NCBI GenBank assembly: GCA_030452365.1
Contig: JAKDMK010000118.1
Coordinates: forward strand, 1-7,001
DNA length: 7,001 bases
DNA from: Nitrococcus sp.
GTDB taxonomy: Bacteria > Pseudomonadota > Gammaproteobacteria > Nitrococcales > Nitrococcaceae
Reading direction: 5' to 3'
Positions 5,463 through 7,001 of this stretch are shown here, piece by piece. The position numbers and the translations under genes are program-made. Every line of letters begins with the position of its first letter. Position 1 is the first letter of the stretch. Under the pieces are notes generated by a model. It worked only from the letters and a program-made list of their open reading frames with translations, ran no database searches and was not told where the DNA came from.

Positions 5463-6842
5463 ATGGGCAACACAAACGAATCAGCCAGGCCGGGCATGCT
5501 TACACTCGCGCAGTTGCGTGAGGAGGCCCGCGCTGGGAGCCTGCATACCGTGCTGATCGCGATGGCCGACATGCAGGGGCGCTTGCAAGGCAAACGCTGC
5601 ACCGCTGCCCATTTCCTCGATCACGTGGCGGAACACCATGCCGAGGGCTGCAGTTACCAGCTTGCGGTGGATGTGGAGATGAATACCGTCGGCGGCTACG
5701 CCATCAGTTCCTGGGAGAGTGGCTACGGTGATTTTGTATTCGTGCCCGATCTCGACACCCTGCGACGTATCCCCTGGCTCGACGGCACCGCGCTGGTCAT
5801 GTGTGACCTGCAATGGGGCAACGGCGAGCCGGTGACGGTGTCCCCACGCCAGATCCTGCGCCGCCAGATCGAGCGCCTAGCCGAGCGCGGATGGCAGGCG
5901 TTTGCCGCCACCGAGCTGGAATTCATCGTTTTCCGCGATACCTACGAGCAGGCATGGCGCAAGGCCTACCGTGATCTGGAACCCGCCAATCTGTACAACG
6001 TGGACTACTCGATCCTGGGTACCTCGAGGATCGAGCCCCTGCTCGCGCGCATCTGCGCCGGCATGGCCGGCGCCGGCATTGCGGTGGAGGACGCCAAGGG
6101 CGAGTGCAACCTCGGTCAGCACGAGATCAACTTCGTTTACGATCATGCGCTGAAAGCCGCCGACCAACATTTGATCTATAAGAATGGCGCCAAGGAAATC
6201 GCCTCCCTGGAAGGTTGTTCGCTCACCTTCATGCCCAAATTCAACCACCGCGAAGGCAACTCCTGCCACATTCACTTGAGCCTGCGCGACCGCAACGGGC
6301 AGGCCATAATGGCGGGAGACAACGATGACGGTACGTCACAACTGTTTCGACAGTTTCTGGCCGGCCAGCTTGCCTGCCTGCGGGAGCTGACCCTGTTCTT
6401 CGCGCCCAATATCAACTCCTACAAACGTTATGCTAAAGGCAGCTTCGCACCTACCGCGCTCGCCTGGGGCCGCGACAACCGCACCTGCGCGCTGCGGGTA
6501 ATCGGTCGTGGCATGAGTCTGCGGCTGGAGAACCGGGTGCCGGGCGGAGACGCAAATCCTTATCTGGCCATTGCCGCCATGATCGCAGCCGGACTGTACG
6601 GAGTCGACAACAAGCTGGTACTGGAGCCGGCTTGCACGGGCAACGCCTATACATCGGACAAGCCGCGGGTACCCCGTACCTTGAACGAAGCGCAGGCGCT
6701 GCTGGGCCAATCCGAAATGGCGCGCGCGGTATTTGGCCAAGACGTAATCGAACACTATCTGAACATGGCCCAGGTAGAGATCGACGCGTTCGAATGCGCC
6801 GTGACCGACTGGGAGCATTTCCGCGGCTTCGAGCGCATGTAG
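5463..6842 (+). CDS. Glutamine synthetase-family gamma-glutamyl ligase (PuuA/GlnA3-like)
   Basis: The 459-residue cytoplasmic enzyme has the glutamine synthetase fold, with an N-terminal beta-grasp part (about 13-115) and a C-terminal catalytic domain. Metal and ATP site residues are visible: ELEF (Glu151, Glu153), GECNLGQHEINF (Glu214, Glu221), HREGNSCHIHLSL (His269, His271), NINSYKRY (316-323), WGRDNRTCALR (Arg340) and LENRVPGGDANPYLA (Glu356, Arg358). It is not ordinary GlnA: it has the MQGRLQGKR segment (37-45) near the N-terminus, as in PuuA and actinobacterial GlnA3/GlnA4, and no NLYxLPPE adenylylation loop with its regulatory tyrosine. Such enzymes join glutamate to an amine (polyamine or ethanolamine) instead of ammonia. 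An aldehyde dehydrogenase appears to start 106 bp downstream, which fits a gamma-glutamylation pathway. The exact substrate cannot be read from sequence, so no gene symbol is given. A true ammonia-using enzyme is less likely. Confidence 0.9.
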   Translation: MGNTNESARPGMLTLAQLREEARAGSLHTVLIAMADMQGRLQGKRCTAAHFLDHVAEHHAEGCSYQLAVDVEMNTVGGYAISSWESGYGDFVFVPDLDTLRRIPWLDGTALVMCDLQWGNGEPVTVSPRQILRRQIERLAERGWQAFAATELEFIVFRDTYEQAWRKAYRDLEPANLYNVDYSILGTSRIEPLLARICAGMAGAGIAVEDAKGECNLGQHEINFVYDHALKAADQHLIYKNGAKEIASLEGCSLTFMPKFNHREGNSCHIHLSLRDRNGQAIMAGDNDDGTSQLFRQFLAGQLACLRELTLFFAPNINSYKRYAKGSFAPTALAWGRDNRTCALRVIGRGMSLRLENRVPGGDANPYLAIAAMIAAGLYGVDNKLVLEPACTGNAYTSDKPRVPRTLNEAQALLGQSEMARAVFGQDVIEHYLNMAQVEIDAFECAVTDWEHFRGFERM

Positions 6843-6854
6843 GGATTGTCAGCA

Positions 6855-6868
6855 GCGGCGCGAGCCGC
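6855..6868 (+). other. Small GC hairpin just after the glutamine synthetase-family gene
   Basis: GCGGC at 6855-6859 pairs with GCCGC at 6864-6868 around a GCGA loop, a stable GNRA-type tetraloop. An alternative pairs GCAGC (6852-6856) with GCTGC (6870-6874). No T-run follows, so it is not a standard intrinsic terminator. It lies 12 bp after the stop codon, directly before the REP-like repeat. Confidence 0.35.
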
Positions 6869-6875
6869 GGCTGCC

Positions 6876-6902
6876 GTCATCCCGGCGTAGGCCGGGATCC
6901 AT
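6876..6902. repeat. REP-like palindrome between the glutamine synthetase-family and aldehyde dehydrogenase genes
   Basis: It begins GTCAT, followed by ATCCCGGC (6879-6886) and GCCGGGAT (6891-6898) as a perfect 8-bp stem with loop GTAG, then CCAT. The left part shares the 14-mer GTCATCCCGGCGTA with the palindrome at 3461. The 'GTCATCCCGGC..GCCGGGATCCAT' outline is a widespread dispersed repeat in proteobacterial intergenic regions. It sits inside a gap between two genes read in the same direction. Confidence 0.75.
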
Positions 6903-6948
6903 CCGCGTCACCGCGCCATCGATGTTGCGACATGTACTGGTGGATACA

Positions 6949-7001
6949 ATGATTGAAGTCATCAATCCCGCCAACGAGGAGGTCATTCGACAGCTCGAAT
7001 C
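6949..7001 (+). CDS. N-terminus of a probable aldehyde dehydrogenase (cut by the window edge)
   Basis: From ATG 6949 the frame reads MIEVINPANEEVIRQLE and runs off the right edge. The pattern xVINPAxEEVI is typical of the N-terminus of NAD(P)-dependent aldehyde dehydrogenases, which turn aldehydes into acids. A weak GGTGG precedes the ATG. In-frame ATG 6922 and GTG 6940 are alternative starts without better ribosome sites. In gamma-glutamylated amine catabolism such an enzyme oxidises the aldehyde made after deamination of the gamma-glutamyl amine, which fits its place after the glutamine synthetase homologue. Only 17 codons are visible, so the family call is moderate and the substrate is unknown. 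Confidence 0.6.
   Translation, partial: MIEVINPANEEVIRQLE

Overview
The window is a stretch of ordinary proteobacterial chromosome. It has moderately high GC, Shine-Dalgarno-led genes and dispersed palindromic repeats of the 'GTCATCCCGGC...GCCGGGAT' type seen in many beta- and gammaproteobacteria. The gene families fit a Gram-negative beta/gammaproteobacterium: a periplasmic PBP4, a twin-arginine MsrB, BioA/BioD and a PuuA-like glutamine synthetase homologue. Genus-level placement is not possible from the sequence alone.

Layout: (1) 1-89, the last codons of an unidentified plus-strand gene ending in a hydrophobic helix. (2) 90-337, a gap with an interrupted inverted repeat. (3) 338-1843 (+), dacB, a PBP4-type D-Ala-D-Ala carboxypeptidase/endopeptidase with all three active-site motifs. 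(4) 1844-2089, a convergent intergenic gap with no clear terminator. (5) Minus strand, read from right to left: msrB (4763-4248), bioD (4151-3516), bioA (3388-2090). The 127-bp bioD-bioA gap holds a 21-bp tandem duplication and a REP-like palindrome. (6) 4764-4953, a divergent intergenic region with a degenerate dispersed repeat whose end forms a Shine-Dalgarno sequence. (7) 4954-5235 (+), a DUF924-family gene that has lost its middle in frame. (8) 5463-6842 (+), a glutamine synthetase-family gamma-glutamyl ligase. (9) 6949-7001 (+), the start of what looks like an aldehyde dehydrogenase.

Functionally, BioA and BioD catalyse consecutive steps of biotin synthesis (KAPA to DAPA to dethiobiotin). 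BioF, BioC, BioH and BioB are not in the window. MsrB and DacB are envelope proteins, for repair of oxidised methionine and for peptidoglycan trimming respectively, and are not functionally linked to the biotin genes. The glutamine synthetase homologue followed by an aldehyde dehydrogenase resembles gamma-glutamylation routes for amine use (Puu-type polyamine or ethanolamine catabolism).

I see no mobile element, CRISPR array, RNA gene or obviously new defence or metabolic system. The most notable items are the internally deleted DUF924 gene, palindromic repeats placed between co-oriented gene pairs, an exported MsrB with no resolving cysteine, and a lower-GC biotin segment.
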